Assembly: GCA_046160865.1 (NCBI GenBank) | Contig: JBJXHG010000086.1 | Coordinates: 1-15,230 of the forward strand | Direction: 5' to 3' | Length of the DNA stretch: 15,230 nucleotides | Source of the DNA: JBJXHG01 sp046160865 | GTDB lineage: Bacteria; Planctomycetota; UBA1135; GCA-002686595 | Part shown: one piece after another, positions 1-8,484 of the stretch | How the letters are laid out: each line of letters begins with the position of its first letter | How positions within the stretch are numbered: position 1 is the stretch's first letter | Program-made: the position numbers and the translations under genes | The notes under the pieces: generated by a model | Databases searched by the model: none | Seen by the model: the letters and a program-made list of their open reading frames with translations, nothing else | Told to the model about the DNA's origin: nothing

Positions 1-1740
1 CTGATGCTGATCGCGACGATCGCCGCGTTCTACCTGGGCCAGTACACGGAAGCCGCGGTCGTCATCGTGCTCTACACCCTGGGCGAGCGGCTCGAGAGTA
101 TCGGCGTCAGCAGCAGCCGGCGGGCGCTGGACGCGCTGGTCCGGACGACCCCTAAGACTGCGCGGGTCAAGGGTGCCGAATCCGAGCAGCCGATCGAGAC
201 CGTCCCCGTCGGCTCGATCCTCGTCGTCAAGCCGGGCGAAGCGATCCCGTTGGACGGGGTGCTCGAGTCTGGCAGCACGTCCGTGGACGAAGCCGCGATC
301 ACGGGCGAGCCGCTCCCGAAGGACAAGCACCCCGGAGACACGGTGTTCGCCGGCACGCTCAACAAGGAAGGCGCAGTTGAAGTCCGCACGACCAAGCTCC
401 ACCAGGACACGACGCTGAGCCGGATCGTGCGCCTCACATTCGAGGCCCAGAGCAGCAAGGCGCGCACCCAGAAGTTCATCGAGAAGTTCTCGCGCATCTA
501 CACCCCGGTCGTCCTCGTGATCGCGCTGCTCGTCGTCGCCGTGCCGGTTCTCCTGCTCGGCAAGCCCTTCGACGTGTGGCTCCTCCAGGGCGTCACGTTG
601 CTGGTGATCGCGTGCCCGTGCGCGCTGGTGATCAGCACCCCGGTAGCGATCTACGCCGCGATCGGCAATGCCTCCCGCCGCGGGGTCATCATCAAGGGCG
701 GGAAGTACATCGAGCTCCTCGCTCACCTCAAGGCGGTGGCCCTCGACAAGACGCGCACGATCACGGAAGGCCGCCCCGAGATCAGCGACGTCATACCGCT
801 CGGCGCGACGACTCGGGGAGAGCTGGTCGCCTGCGCTGCTGGGGCCGAGGTGTTCAGCGAACACCCGTTGGCGCAAGCCGTCGTGGAACTCGCGGAGCGC
901 GAGGACCTGCCGCCGCACGCCGTCGAGAAAGTACGCAGCGTCATCGGGAAGGGACTCACGGCTCAGTGCCTCGTCTGCGAGCACAAGGACATCTTCATCG
1001 GCAAGGTCGGGTACATCCGCGAGCTGATGCCAATGACCGACGAGGCGGCCGCTCACGTCGAGCGCTTGCAACAACAAGGGCGGACGGCCGTCGTCGTCAG
1101 CTTCGGGGCCGGGATCGCCGGCATCTTCGGGGTCGCGGACCCGATCAAGCCGGAGAGCGCCCGGACGATCGCCGAGTTGCACGAGCTCGGACTCGTCACA
1201 GTGATGCTGACGGGGGACCACGCCAAGAACGCACTCGTCATCGCGGAGGCCGTCGGGATTCCGACGGTGCACGGCGACCTCCTTCCGGAGGACAAGGTGG
1301 CGCGCGTGAAGGAACTGATGGCGACGCACGAGGGGGGCGTCGCCATGGTTGGAGACGGCGTCAACGACGCACCCGCGCTGGCCCTCGCGAGCGTGGGCAT
1401 CGCGATGGGCGCTGCTGGCAGTGACACCGCGATCGACACGGCTCCCGTCGCGCTGATGAACGACAAGCTGAGCCTGGTGCCGTTCCTGGTTCGCCTCGGA
1501 CGTCGCACTCTCGTGACGATCCGTGTGAATACGGCGCTCGCGATCGCGGTCAAGGTGGTCTTCCTGGGGTTGGCGCTGATCGGTTTGGGCAACCTCGTGC
1601 TGGCGATCGCGGCCGATGTCGGCGTCACGTTGCTCGTAATCGTTACGAGCCTGCGGATCACTCGGTTCAGGCCCGCAATCGGTGAGACCCGCCCACAGCT
1701 CCTGGGCACACCTCGCATGCCGGTGCGCGTTGGGCACTGA
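1..1740 (+). CDS. P1B-type heavy-metal (Zn/Cd-class) translocating ATPase, 5'-truncated by window edge
   Basis: Family role: an inner-membrane pump that exports divalent metals such as Zn, Cd or Pb at the cost of ATP. The frame is open from base 1, so the N-terminal metal-binding domain and first helices lie outside; 578 residues follow the ATG at 4. Numbered from that ATG I see the actuator TGE (100-102), the CPC metal site in a membrane helix (204-206), the phosphorylated Asp at 248, SEHP (285-288), the TGD segment and GDGVND (450-455). Lys517 and Asp538 in the last two helices (the latter in ADVGVTLL) match the Zn/Cd subgroup. Oddity: the normally invariant DKTGT reads DKTRT (Arg251, codon CGC at 754-756), one base from GGC. 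The gene has fewer runs of alternating G and C than what follows, which may indicate transfer. The family is sure; activity is doubtful. Confidence 0.95.
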   Translation: MMLIATIAAFYLGQYTEAAVVIVLYTLGERLESIGVSSSRRALDALVRTTPKTARVKGAESEQPIETVPVGSILVVKPGEAIPLDGVLESGSTSVDEAAITGEPLPKDKHPGDTVFAGTLNKEGAVEVRTTKLHQDTTLSRIVRLTFEAQSSKARTQKFIEKFSRIYTPVVLVIALLVVAVPVLLLGKPFDVWLLQGVTLLVIACPCALVISTPVAIYAAIGNASRRGVIIKGGKYIELLAHLKAVALDKTRTITEGRPEISDVIPLGATTRGELVACAAGAEVFSEHPLAQAVVELAEREDLPPHAVEKVRSVIGKGLTAQCLVCEHKDIFIGKVGYIRELMPMTDEAAAHVERLQQQGRTAVVVSFGAGIAGIFGVADPIKPESARTIAELHELGLVTVMLTGDHAKNALVIAEAVGIPTVHGDLLPEDKVARVKELMATHEGGVAMVGDGVNDAPALALASVGIAMGAAGSDTAIDTAPVALMNDKLSLVPFLVRLGRRTLVTIRVNTALAIAVKVVFLGLALIGLGNLVLAIAADVGVTLLVIVTSLRITRFRPAIGETRPQLLGTPRMPVRVGH

Positions 1741-1757
1741 ACGACGTCAATTGCTTC

Positions 1758-1771
1758 GAGACGATCGTCTC
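1758..1771. repeat. 14-bp perfect palindrome after the ATPase gene
   Basis: The bases read GAGACGATCGTCTC, identical to their own reverse complement, 17 bases after the ATPase stop codon. No T-run follows, so it is a poor intrinsic terminator. It could be an operator for a metal-responsive repressor serving the now-decayed efflux genes downstream. That role is inferred from position only. Confidence 0.3.
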
Positions 1772-1821
1772 ACTGGTTCGCGATCCCACCTTGGCAGCGA
1801 TCGCGCGCACCGAGCGCGTGC

Positions 1822-2171
1822 GATCCGCCCACATTTGATCTCGGCGACGGTTTGGACGAAGCGGGGCGCGTCGCCGTCGCGCTGACGTGCAATCCCGCGC
1901 TGCGTGCAAAACGCTCTGCGATCGGTGAAGCGGACGCGCTGCTCGTAACCGCCGCGCGGTCGACGATCACGAGCTCGATCGGCGGATCCTCGCCGGTCGG
2001 TTCGACCTGCACGCGCGCGCGGCCGCGTATCGAACGCGCGAAGCCGAGCTGCGCCTCGCCGTCGCGCGCCAGTTTCCGGATCTGAGCATCGGTCCGTCGT
2101 TCGAGAAGGAAGTCGACGGCGCCGACAGCTTCGGCCTCGGCGGCTCGCTCGAGCTCCCGCTCTTCGACCGC
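1822..2171 (+). pseudogene. Remnant of a CzcC/TolC-type outer-membrane efflux protein (two fragments, frame change)
   Basis: Two pieces of an outer-membrane efflux protein, normally about 400 residues, are recognisable. The first (about 1831-1957, frame of position 1) encodes GLDEAGRVAVAL, CNPALRAKR and IGEADALLVTAAR, like the first helix of these channels. The second (about 1962-2171, frame of position 3) encodes AELRLAVARQFPDLSIGPSFEK and ends SLELPLFDRG, like the second repeat. Between them the frame shifts and roughly the middle of the protein is absent. The second piece runs directly into czcA sequence near 2170. I infer at least two deletions. In a complete system this channel joins a CzcB adaptor and a CzcA pump across the envelope; here it cannot be made. 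Family assignment is by eye from short motifs. Confidence 0.7.
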
Positions 2172-4257
2172 GGTCCTCTTCCTGTTCCTCGGCAACTTGC
2201 GCGCGGGCCTGATCGTCGCGGCGGCGATCCCGCTGTCGATGATGTTCGCGTTCTCCGGGATGCTGAAGTACGGCATCGCCGCGAGCCTGATGAGCCTCGG
2301 CGCGCTCGACTTCGGCTTGGTCGTCGACAGCGCGGTCATCCAAGTCGAGAACGCCGTGCGACACACGGCGAAGGACCGCTCGAAGCGCCCGTTCGTCGAC
2401 ATCGTGCGCGACGCCGTGCTCGAGGTGCGCAAGCCGACGATGTTCGGCGAGCTCATCATCATGCTCGTGTACGTGCCGATCCTGACGCTCGAAGGGATCG
2501 AGGGCCGCTTGTTCCGGCCGATGGCGCTGACGGTGATCTTCGCGCTGGCCGGCTCGCTGCTCCTTTCGCTCACCGTGATTCCCGTGCTCGCGAGCTACTT
2601 GCTGCCGCGCCGCGCCGCGGAGCGCGAGCCGCTACTCGTGCGCCTCGCGCAGTGGATCTACCGGCCCGTGTTGCGCGGCGTGATCGCGCACCGCGTCGCG
2701 ATGATCGGGCTCGGCGTCGCTGCGCTGTGCGGCGGCGTGATCGTCGCGCGCGGGCTCGGTTCCGAGTTCATTCCGCGACTCTCCGAAGGTGCCATCGCGA
2801 TCAACGTCGTGCGGCTCGCCGGGACGGACCTCGAAGAATCGGTGCGCTACAACACGCAGATGGAGCGCGCGTTGCTCGCCGCGTTCCCAGACGAGATCGA
2901 GCATGTGTGGAGCCGCATCGGCACCGCCGAGGTCGCGACGGATCCGATGGGCGTCGAGCTCACCGACATCTTCCTCACGCTGCATCCGCGCGAGCGCTGG
3001 ACGCGCGCGGCGGATCAAGCCGAGCTCGTCCTGCTCGTCCAGCGCGAGCTGCGCGACCTGCCCGGCCAACGCATCGCGCTCACGCAGCCGATCGAGATGC
3101 GCATGAACGAGATGGTCGCCGGCGTGCGCGGTGACGTCGCGGTGAAGCTCTACGGCGACGACTTCGACGTGCTCGTGGCGAAGGCGCACGAGATCGAGGA
3201 CGTGCTCGCCGGCATCGACGGCGTCAGCGACCTGAGCACGGAGCAGATCACGGGCCAGCCGGTGCTCGAGATCCGCGTCGACCAAGATGCGCTCGCGCGC
3301 TACGGCATCCCGGCGAAGGCCGTGATGGAGATCGTCGAGGCGATCGGCGCCAAGCAGCTCGGCAACGTGATCGAAGCGCAGCTGCGCTTTCCGCTCGTCG
3401 TGCGCTTGCCCGAGCGCGATCGCGAGAGCGCGGCCGCGATCGGATCGATCCTCGTGACGACGGAAGCCGGCCAGCACGTGCCGCTCTCGAAGCTCGCGCG
3501 TCTCGAGGAAGTCGAAGGACCCTCCACCATCACGCGCGAGTGGGGCCAGCGCCGCATCACCGTGCAAGCGAACGTGCGCGGCCGCGACGTCGGCAGCTTC
3601 GTCGCCGAGGCGCAGCGCAAGATCGGCGCAGAGATCACGCTTCCCGCCGGCCGCTACCGCATCGAATGGGGCGGCCAGTTCGAGAACCTCGAGCGCGCGC
3701 GCGAGCGCTTGACCGTCGTCGTGCCGCTCGTGCTCGCGCTGATCGCGGCGCTGCTCTACGCGACGTATCGCAACGTGCGCGATTCGCTGCGCGTGTTCAC
3801 CGGCGTGCCGTTCGCCGCGATTGGTGGCGTGCTCGCCTTGTGGGTGCGCGACATGCCGTTCTCGATCTCGGCCGCAGTCGGATTCATCGCGCTGTCCGGC
3901 GTCGCCGTGCTCGGCGACATGGTGCTCGTGTCAACGGTGCGGCAACTGCGAGCTCGCGGCCGCACGCTCGCCGCCGCCGTCGAAGAAGCGTGCATGACGC
4001 GCCTGCGCCCGGTGCTGATGACGTCGCTCGTCGCCGCGCTCGGCTTCGTGCCGATGGCGCTGAGCACCGGCGTCGGTGCCGAGGTGCAACGCCCGCTCGC
4101 GACGGTCGTGATCGGCGGAGTGATCAGCAGCACGCTGCTGACGTTGCTCGTGTTGCCGGCGATCTACCTCGTGTTCGCGGGCCGGAAGGCGGCGGGGTCC
4201 GTCGCCGCGGAGCATGACGAGGGATCGGTGACGGCGGCGAGCGTCGTGAGCGCGTGA
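2170..4257 (+). pseudogene. czcA: CzcA-type heavy-metal RND efflux pump, N-terminal third deleted
   Basis: The open frame covers the last ~695 codons of a pump normally near 1,050 residues. Homology begins abruptly at VLFLFLGN (about 2173). The proton-relay residues of CzcA are kept: Asp (2308-2310), Asp (2326-2328) and Glu (2347-2349), spaced 6 and 7 codons as in C. metallidurans Asp402, Asp408 and Glu415. By that ruler about 355 N-terminal residues, including the first helix and the porter half, are missing. QPIEMRMNEMVAGVR and ATDPMG are typical of the Co/Zn/Cd group rather than CusA. The C-terminus looks complete. No ATG or upstream ribosome site exists; the first usable start (TTG, 2197) lies inside a helix. 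The 5' end is fused to a czcC remnant and no czcB remains. Product, if made, is very unlikely to pump. An assembly join is an alternative explanation. Confidence 0.88.
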
Positions 4258-4269
4258 GGCGACCGCCTC
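4256..4269 (+). terminator. Weak hairpin at the czcA stop codon
   Basis: GAGGC and GCCTC form a 5-bp stem around a 4-base loop, overlapping the czcA TGA stop and followed by only two T residues. It may be a weak terminator separating the efflux remnant from the phosphatase gene. Stability was not computed. Confidence 0.25.
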
Positions 4270-4372
4270 TTGAAGCGCACGTCGCCGGCCCCGCCGACGC
4301 ACACGAACGCTTCACCCCGTCTTGATCTCCCCCACCGACGCTCCGTCATACTGTCCGCCCTCGTCGTCCCAC

Positions 4373-4376
4373 GGAG
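4373..4376 (+). promoter_or_regulatory. Ribosome binding site of the phosphatase gene
   Basis: GGAG lies six bases before the ATG at 4383. It fixes the start so that the permuted N-terminal segment and the lipoprotein signal are part of the translated protein. Confidence 0.6.
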
Positions 4377-4382
4377 CTCCGC

Positions 4383-5945
4383 ATGTCACGTCACTCGCTC
4401 GCGCTCTTCGCAGCACTGTCGCTCGCCTCGTGCACCGCCACCGACTCACACGCGCCCGGCGCGGCGCACACGGAGGCGCCGCCTGCGAGCGACGCGCAAC
4501 GCGAGCAGTGGCTCGACATGTTCGCGCGCAGCTACTTCCCCGGGCGCAGCGGACAGGTGTTCCTCGTCAGCCGCGAGGGCGACGTCATCACGTTCAAAGA
4601 CGAGCTGTACCGGTACATGCACGGCTCGCCGTGGGACTACGACACGCGCATTCCGATGCTCTTCTACGGTGAGCCCTTCGTGCGCCGAGGCGAGTTCGAC
4701 GCTCCTGCGGCGCAGCAGGACGTCGCGCCGACGCTCGGCGCGATCGTCGGCGTGTCGCCGCTCGCGACGTACACGGGACGCGTGTTGAGTGAAGCGCTCC
4801 GTCCGTCGGCCGAGCGGCCGCGCATCGTCGTGCTGCTCGTGCTCGACGCGATGCGCGCGGACTACTTCACGACGCACGCCGCGGTGATGCCGACGCTCGC
4901 GCGGATGAAAAACGAGGGCGCTTGGTTCTCGGAAGCGCGCATGAACGTGCTGCCGACGGTGACCGGTGTCGGCCACGCAACGATCGGCACGGGCACCGAT
5001 CCGCGCTTCCACGGCATCGTGGTGAACAACTTGTTCAACCGGATGAAGGGCGAGCGCGGCGCATCACAAGAGGTGTACGACGGTCTCGATCCGGGCGAGC
5101 TGATGGCGCTCACGCTCGCCGACGTGTGGGGCATCGAAACGCGCGGCCGCGCCATGATCGTCGGACACGGCGGTGCGCTGCGCGCGACGCTCGGGCTCGT
5201 CGGGCGCGGCGCGTGCGGGATCAACGGACAGCGCGTGCGCGCGGCGAGCTACCAAGCTAGGGACGACGGCGGTTGGGAGACGAACGAGACGTGCTTCGCG
5301 ATGCCGGAAGCGTTGCGCTCGTTCCACGCGAAGCGCTACTGGACCGAAGCCGGCGGACAGTGGATGGGTCACGACATCGCGAGCGCGCGGACGTTCAAGG
5401 CGTCGAGCGTGTACCAACGCTTCGAGGGCGAGGCGCTCGTGCAGGTGATGAAGGAGAGCGTGGGCGGCAAGACCCTCGGCGACGACGACGTCACAGATCT
5501 CGTGCTCGTCAATCTCAAGGGACCCGACTACACGGCGCATGCGTACGGGCCCGACTCGCCCGAGCTGCGCGCGACACTCGCGGAACTCGATCGGCAGATC
5601 GCGAGCGTGCTGCGCGTGCTCGACGAGCAAGCCGGACCGGGACGCAGCGTCGTCGCGATCACCGCGGATCACGGCATGCCGGCCGAGCCCTTGGCGGGTC
5701 GACGGCACTACGCGAGCGACATCGAGGCCGCGCTCGAGGAGCAATTCGATCCGGCCGGCAAGGCGGTGATTCAGTACTACGGCGACGCAGCGAGCGGGCA
5801 GATGTACGTCGACACCGAGCGGCTGCGCTCGCTCGGCCACTCGTTGAGAGATATCGCGAACTACCTGGATACCCTCGACTTCGTCGCCGCTGCGTTCACC
5901 GAGGACCAAGTCCGAGCCGCGCAATCACGTCTCCCGCGCCGGTAA
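4383..5945 (+). CDS. Alkaline phosphatase superfamily (PafA/NPP-like) lipoprotein, apparently circularly permuted
   Basis: Predicted exported, lipid-anchored metal-dependent phosphatase or phosphodiesterase of 520 residues. GGAG six bases before the ATG sets the start. A signal peptide ends in lipobox LASC (Cys17). Compared by memory with Elizabethkingia PafA: the metal Asp in LDAMR is D155, the nucleophile Thr in PTVTGVGH is T194, N215 matches N100 (same 21-residue spacing), D382/H386 match D305/H309, and D429/H430 match D352/H353 (same 43-residue spacing from H386). The last zinc ligand, PafA His486 in the C-terminal HxxxxxYDxxxPLLF segment, is here H80 in MHGSPWDYDTRIPMLFYG, before the core. 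Residues about 42-140 (SYFPGRSG to GRVLSEAL) correspond to PafA's C-terminus, and the protein ends where that segment would start. The Lys of PafA's K162-x-R164 pair seems absent (ALR here). Substrate unknown; neighbours give no clue. Confidence 0.88.
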   Translation: MSRHSLALFAALSLASCTATDSHAPGAAHTEAPPASDAQREQWLDMFARSYFPGRSGQVFLVSREGDVITFKDELYRYMHGSPWDYDTRIPMLFYGEPFVRRGEFDAPAAQQDVAPTLGAIVGVSPLATYTGRVLSEALRPSAERPRIVVLLVLDAMRADYFTTHAAVMPTLARMKNEGAWFSEARMNVLPTVTGVGHATIGTGTDPRFHGIVVNNLFNRMKGERGASQEVYDGLDPGELMALTLADVWGIETRGRAMIVGHGGALRATLGLVGRGACGINGQRVRAASYQARDDGGWETNETCFAMPEALRSFHAKRYWTEAGGQWMGHDIASARTFKASSVYQRFEGEALVQVMKESVGGKTLGDDDVTDLVLVNLKGPDYTAHAYGPDSPELRATLAELDRQIASVLRVLDEQAGPGRSVVAITADHGMPAEPLAGRRHYASDIEAALEEQFDPAGKAVIQYYGDAASGQMYVDTERLRSLGHSLRDIANYLDTLDFVAAAFTEDQVRAAQSRLPRR

Positions 5946-5970
5946 CGCGACAAGACGTCAGCCCGGCGAG

Positions 5971-6024
5971 CACCCGCTCGGGTGTGCGCTGCCGACGCGC
6001 GCTGCGCCGCGCGCTCTTGCGCGC
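5971..6024 (+). terminator. Two short hairpins after the phosphatase gene
   Basis: CACCC/GGGTG (5971-5984, loop GCTC) is followed by GCGCGC/GCGCGC (6009-6024, loop TCTT). Both fall between the phosphatase stop and the hybrid kinase start. They may end phosphatase transcription, but there is no T-tract and such stems are common in DNA this GC-rich. Confidence 0.25.
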
Positions 6025-6084
6025 GACCGCCACGGCCCTATGGTCGCATGTTGCGATTCGTTCGCGCGCACCTCCGAGCCCACG

Positions 6085-8220
6085 ATGACGTACGTTCCGC
6101 CGAATCCTCCGCTGCCGTTCGATCACGCGCAGTTGCTCGCTTCGATCGTGCGCTCGTCCGACGACGCGATCGCGAGCAAGACACTCGACGGCGTGCTCTC
6201 GTCGTGGAACACGGCCGCGGAACGCCTGTTCGGATACACGGCAGCCGAGGCGATCGGCCAGCCCGTGCAGATGCTGATCCCGGCGAACCTGCGTCACGAA
6301 GAAGACACGATCCTCGCGCGCATTCGCAAAGGTGAGCGCATCGAGCACTACCAGAGCCTTCGGCTGCGCAAAGACGGCACCACGGTCGAGGTCGAGCTCA
6401 CGATCTCCCCCGTGTACGACGCGAGCGGCACGATCGTCGGCGCTTCGAAGATCGTGCGCGACGTTTCCGAGCGCAAGCGCACCGAGCTGGAGGGCCAGCG
6501 CTTGCGTCGCGTCGAGCAGGAGCTCTACGACGATGCGCAAGCGATGAACGCGCTCGCGCGCGTTCTCGGGGGCGAGCTCGAGCTGCAGACGATCGCGCAA
6601 GAGTCGGTGAACTGCGCGACGCGCCTGGCCGACGCCGCGTTCGGCGCGTTCTGCTACGACTTCGCGAACGAGCGCAAGACGGCGTGTTCGCTCTTCGCAT
6701 TGTGCGGCATCGAGCGCGCCGCCTTCGACGCGCTCGTCGCGGCGAGCGACGGCGCGCGCTTCGACTCGGGACACATGGGCGCCGCGCCCGTGTGCGTGGC
6801 CGATCTCGCGGCGCAGGTCCCGGGCGCGGGCGAGCGCCTGCCCGTGCGCAGTTATCTCGCCGTCCCGATCAAGCTGCGCGACGGTGACGTTCGCGGCGGC
6901 TTGTTCTTCGGTCACCCCACACCCGGAGTGTTCACGGAGCGCGCCGAGCGCCTCGCACTCGGCATCGCCGTGCAAGCGGCGATCTGCATCGACAACGCGC
7001 GCCTGTTCGAGAACGCGCAAGCAGAGATCGCCGAGCGGCGCGCGGCGGAAGAGCGCGAGCGTGCGGCGCGAACCGAGGCCGAGCGTGCCAACCGGCTACG
7101 CGACGAGTTCCTCGCGACGCTTTCGCACGAGCTGCGAACGCCGCTCAACAGCATCCTCGGCTGGACGCAGCTCCTGCGGCGCGCGCCCGACGACGCGAGC
7201 ATGCGCGAGCGTGCCATCGACGCCATCGAGCGCGGCGCGCGCACGCAGACTCGCCTGATCGAGGACCTGCTCGACATGAGTCGCGTCATCTCGGGCAAGC
7301 TGCGGCTCGACATCCAATGTATGGACGTCGCGCCGACCGTCGAGGCGGCGATCGAGACCTTGCGCCACGCCGCCGAGGCCAAACGCATGCGCGTCGAGTG
7401 CATGCTGGACCCGAACGCGGGTCCGGTCGTCGGCGATGCGACGCGCATCCAGCAGATCGTGTGGAACCTGCTGTCCAACGCCGTGAAGTTCACGCCACCG
7501 GACGGGCGCATCGAAGCGCAGCTCGTGCGCGTCGATTCGTCCGTCGAGATCCGCGTCAGCGACACGGGCCGCGGAATCAGCGCCGAGTTCCTGCCGCATG
7601 TGTTCGACCGCTTTCGTCAAGCGGACAGCTCGACGACGAGGCGCGAAGGCGGGCTCGGACTCGGGCTCGCGCTCGTGAAGCACTTGACCGAGCTGCACGG
7701 CGGCACGGTGGAGGCGTCGAGCCCGGGCGAAGGCGGTGGCGCGCAGTTCACCGTCCGTCTCCCGATCGCGCTGCTCCGCGCCATGACCAAGCGCGACGGC
7801 TCGCGCGCAGCGAGCGCAACGAGCGCGCTGCCCGGCGAGCCGATCGGAGCGCGACGCCTCTCCGGTTTGACGTTGCTGGTCGTGGACGACGACGTCAACT
7901 CGACCGAGATGCTGCAGCGCATGCTCGAGGAGCGCGGTGCACGCGTCGGCACGGCGTCAGGTGCGCGGCGAGCGCTCGAGCTGCTCGACGAGCTGCGGCC
8001 GGACGTGCTGGTGAGCGACATCGGCATGCCCGACATGGACGGCTACGACCTGATCCGCGAGATCCGTGCGCGCGGTAACGCGGTCCCGGCGATCGCGGTG
8101 ACCGCGTTCGCGCGCGCGGAAGACCGGATCCGCGCTCTGCGCCTCGGCTTCAACGCGCACGTCGCGAAGCCGCTCGAGCCGCAGGAGTTGATCGAGGTCA
8201 TCGTCGCGCTGACGCTGTGA
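6085..8220 (+). CDS. Cytoplasmic hybrid sensor histidine kinase (PAS-GAF-HisKA-HATPase-REC)
   Basis: Orphan hybrid kinase of 711 residues if begun at the ATG at 6085; an in-frame ATG at 6040 would add 15 residues that do not look like family sequence. Order: PAS (about 16-130, with SSWNTAAERLFGYT and the DVSERKRTE exit), GAF (about 165-310), a helical linker rich in Glu/Arg, HisKA with LSHELRTPLNSILGW (phospho-His348), HATPase with NLLSNAVKFTP, DTGRGIS and GLGLGLALVKHL, then a receiver with acidic DDD near 597 and phospho-Asp645 in SDIGMPDMDGYDL. No membrane helix is visible, so it should sense an internal signal bound by PAS or GAF. Phosphate would move His to Asp within the protein. No partner regulator or output gene adjoins; the target may be a distant phosphotransfer protein. 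Confidence 0.95.
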   Translation: MTYVPPNPPLPFDHAQLLASIVRSSDDAIASKTLDGVLSSWNTAAERLFGYTAAEAIGQPVQMLIPANLRHEEDTILARIRKGERIEHYQSLRLRKDGTTVEVELTISPVYDASGTIVGASKIVRDVSERKRTELEGQRLRRVEQELYDDAQAMNALARVLGGELELQTIAQESVNCATRLADAAFGAFCYDFANERKTACSLFALCGIERAAFDALVAASDGARFDSGHMGAAPVCVADLAAQVPGAGERLPVRSYLAVPIKLRDGDVRGGLFFGHPTPGVFTERAERLALGIAVQAAICIDNARLFENAQAEIAERRAAEERERAARTEAERANRLRDEFLATLSHELRTPLNSILGWTQLLRRAPDDASMRERAIDAIERGARTQTRLIEDLLDMSRVISGKLRLDIQCMDVAPTVEAAIETLRHAAEAKRMRVECMLDPNAGPVVGDATRIQQIVWNLLSNAVKFTPPDGRIEAQLVRVDSSVEIRVSDTGRGISAEFLPHVFDRFRQADSSTTRREGGLGLGLALVKHLTELHGGTVEASSPGEGGGAQFTVRLPIALLRAMTKRDGSRAASATSALPGEPIGARRLSGLTLLVVDDDVNSTEMLQRMLEERGARVGTASGARRALELLDELRPDVLVSDIGMPDMDGYDLIREIRARGNAVPAIAVTAFARAEDRIRALRLGFNAHVAKPLEPQELIEVIVALTL

Positions 8221-8484
8221 GCGCGCGGACTCGCGCCTCGCGCTGACCCGGTGCACGGCGCGCATGTGCGGCGCACTGCAAGTGCTGCATGTGCGAGGTC
8301 GCGAGGCAGCGGCCTCGATGCGCGCGCGTGATCCACGACGGCGCACGACGGCGGAATCCTTGTTGCCGTCGAAGCCGCGATCGCACGTCCCGTGTCACGC
8401 GCTTCGACCACGAGCGCATTCCCGCGCGCGTCGTGCACGCGCGTGGCTCCGGCGCGCGTGCGCGGAACCGCCGGCGCGCGCCAG
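8221..8484. other. Convergent intergenic region, no gene seen
   Basis: These 264 bases separate the hybrid kinase from the minus-strand hemerythrin-like gene. Open frames on both strands give only Arg/Ala-rich translations without recognisable motifs. The motif GCATGTGCG occurs twice within about 35 bases (near 8262-8292). No terminator with a T-tract and no RNA fold stands out. Confidence 0.5.
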
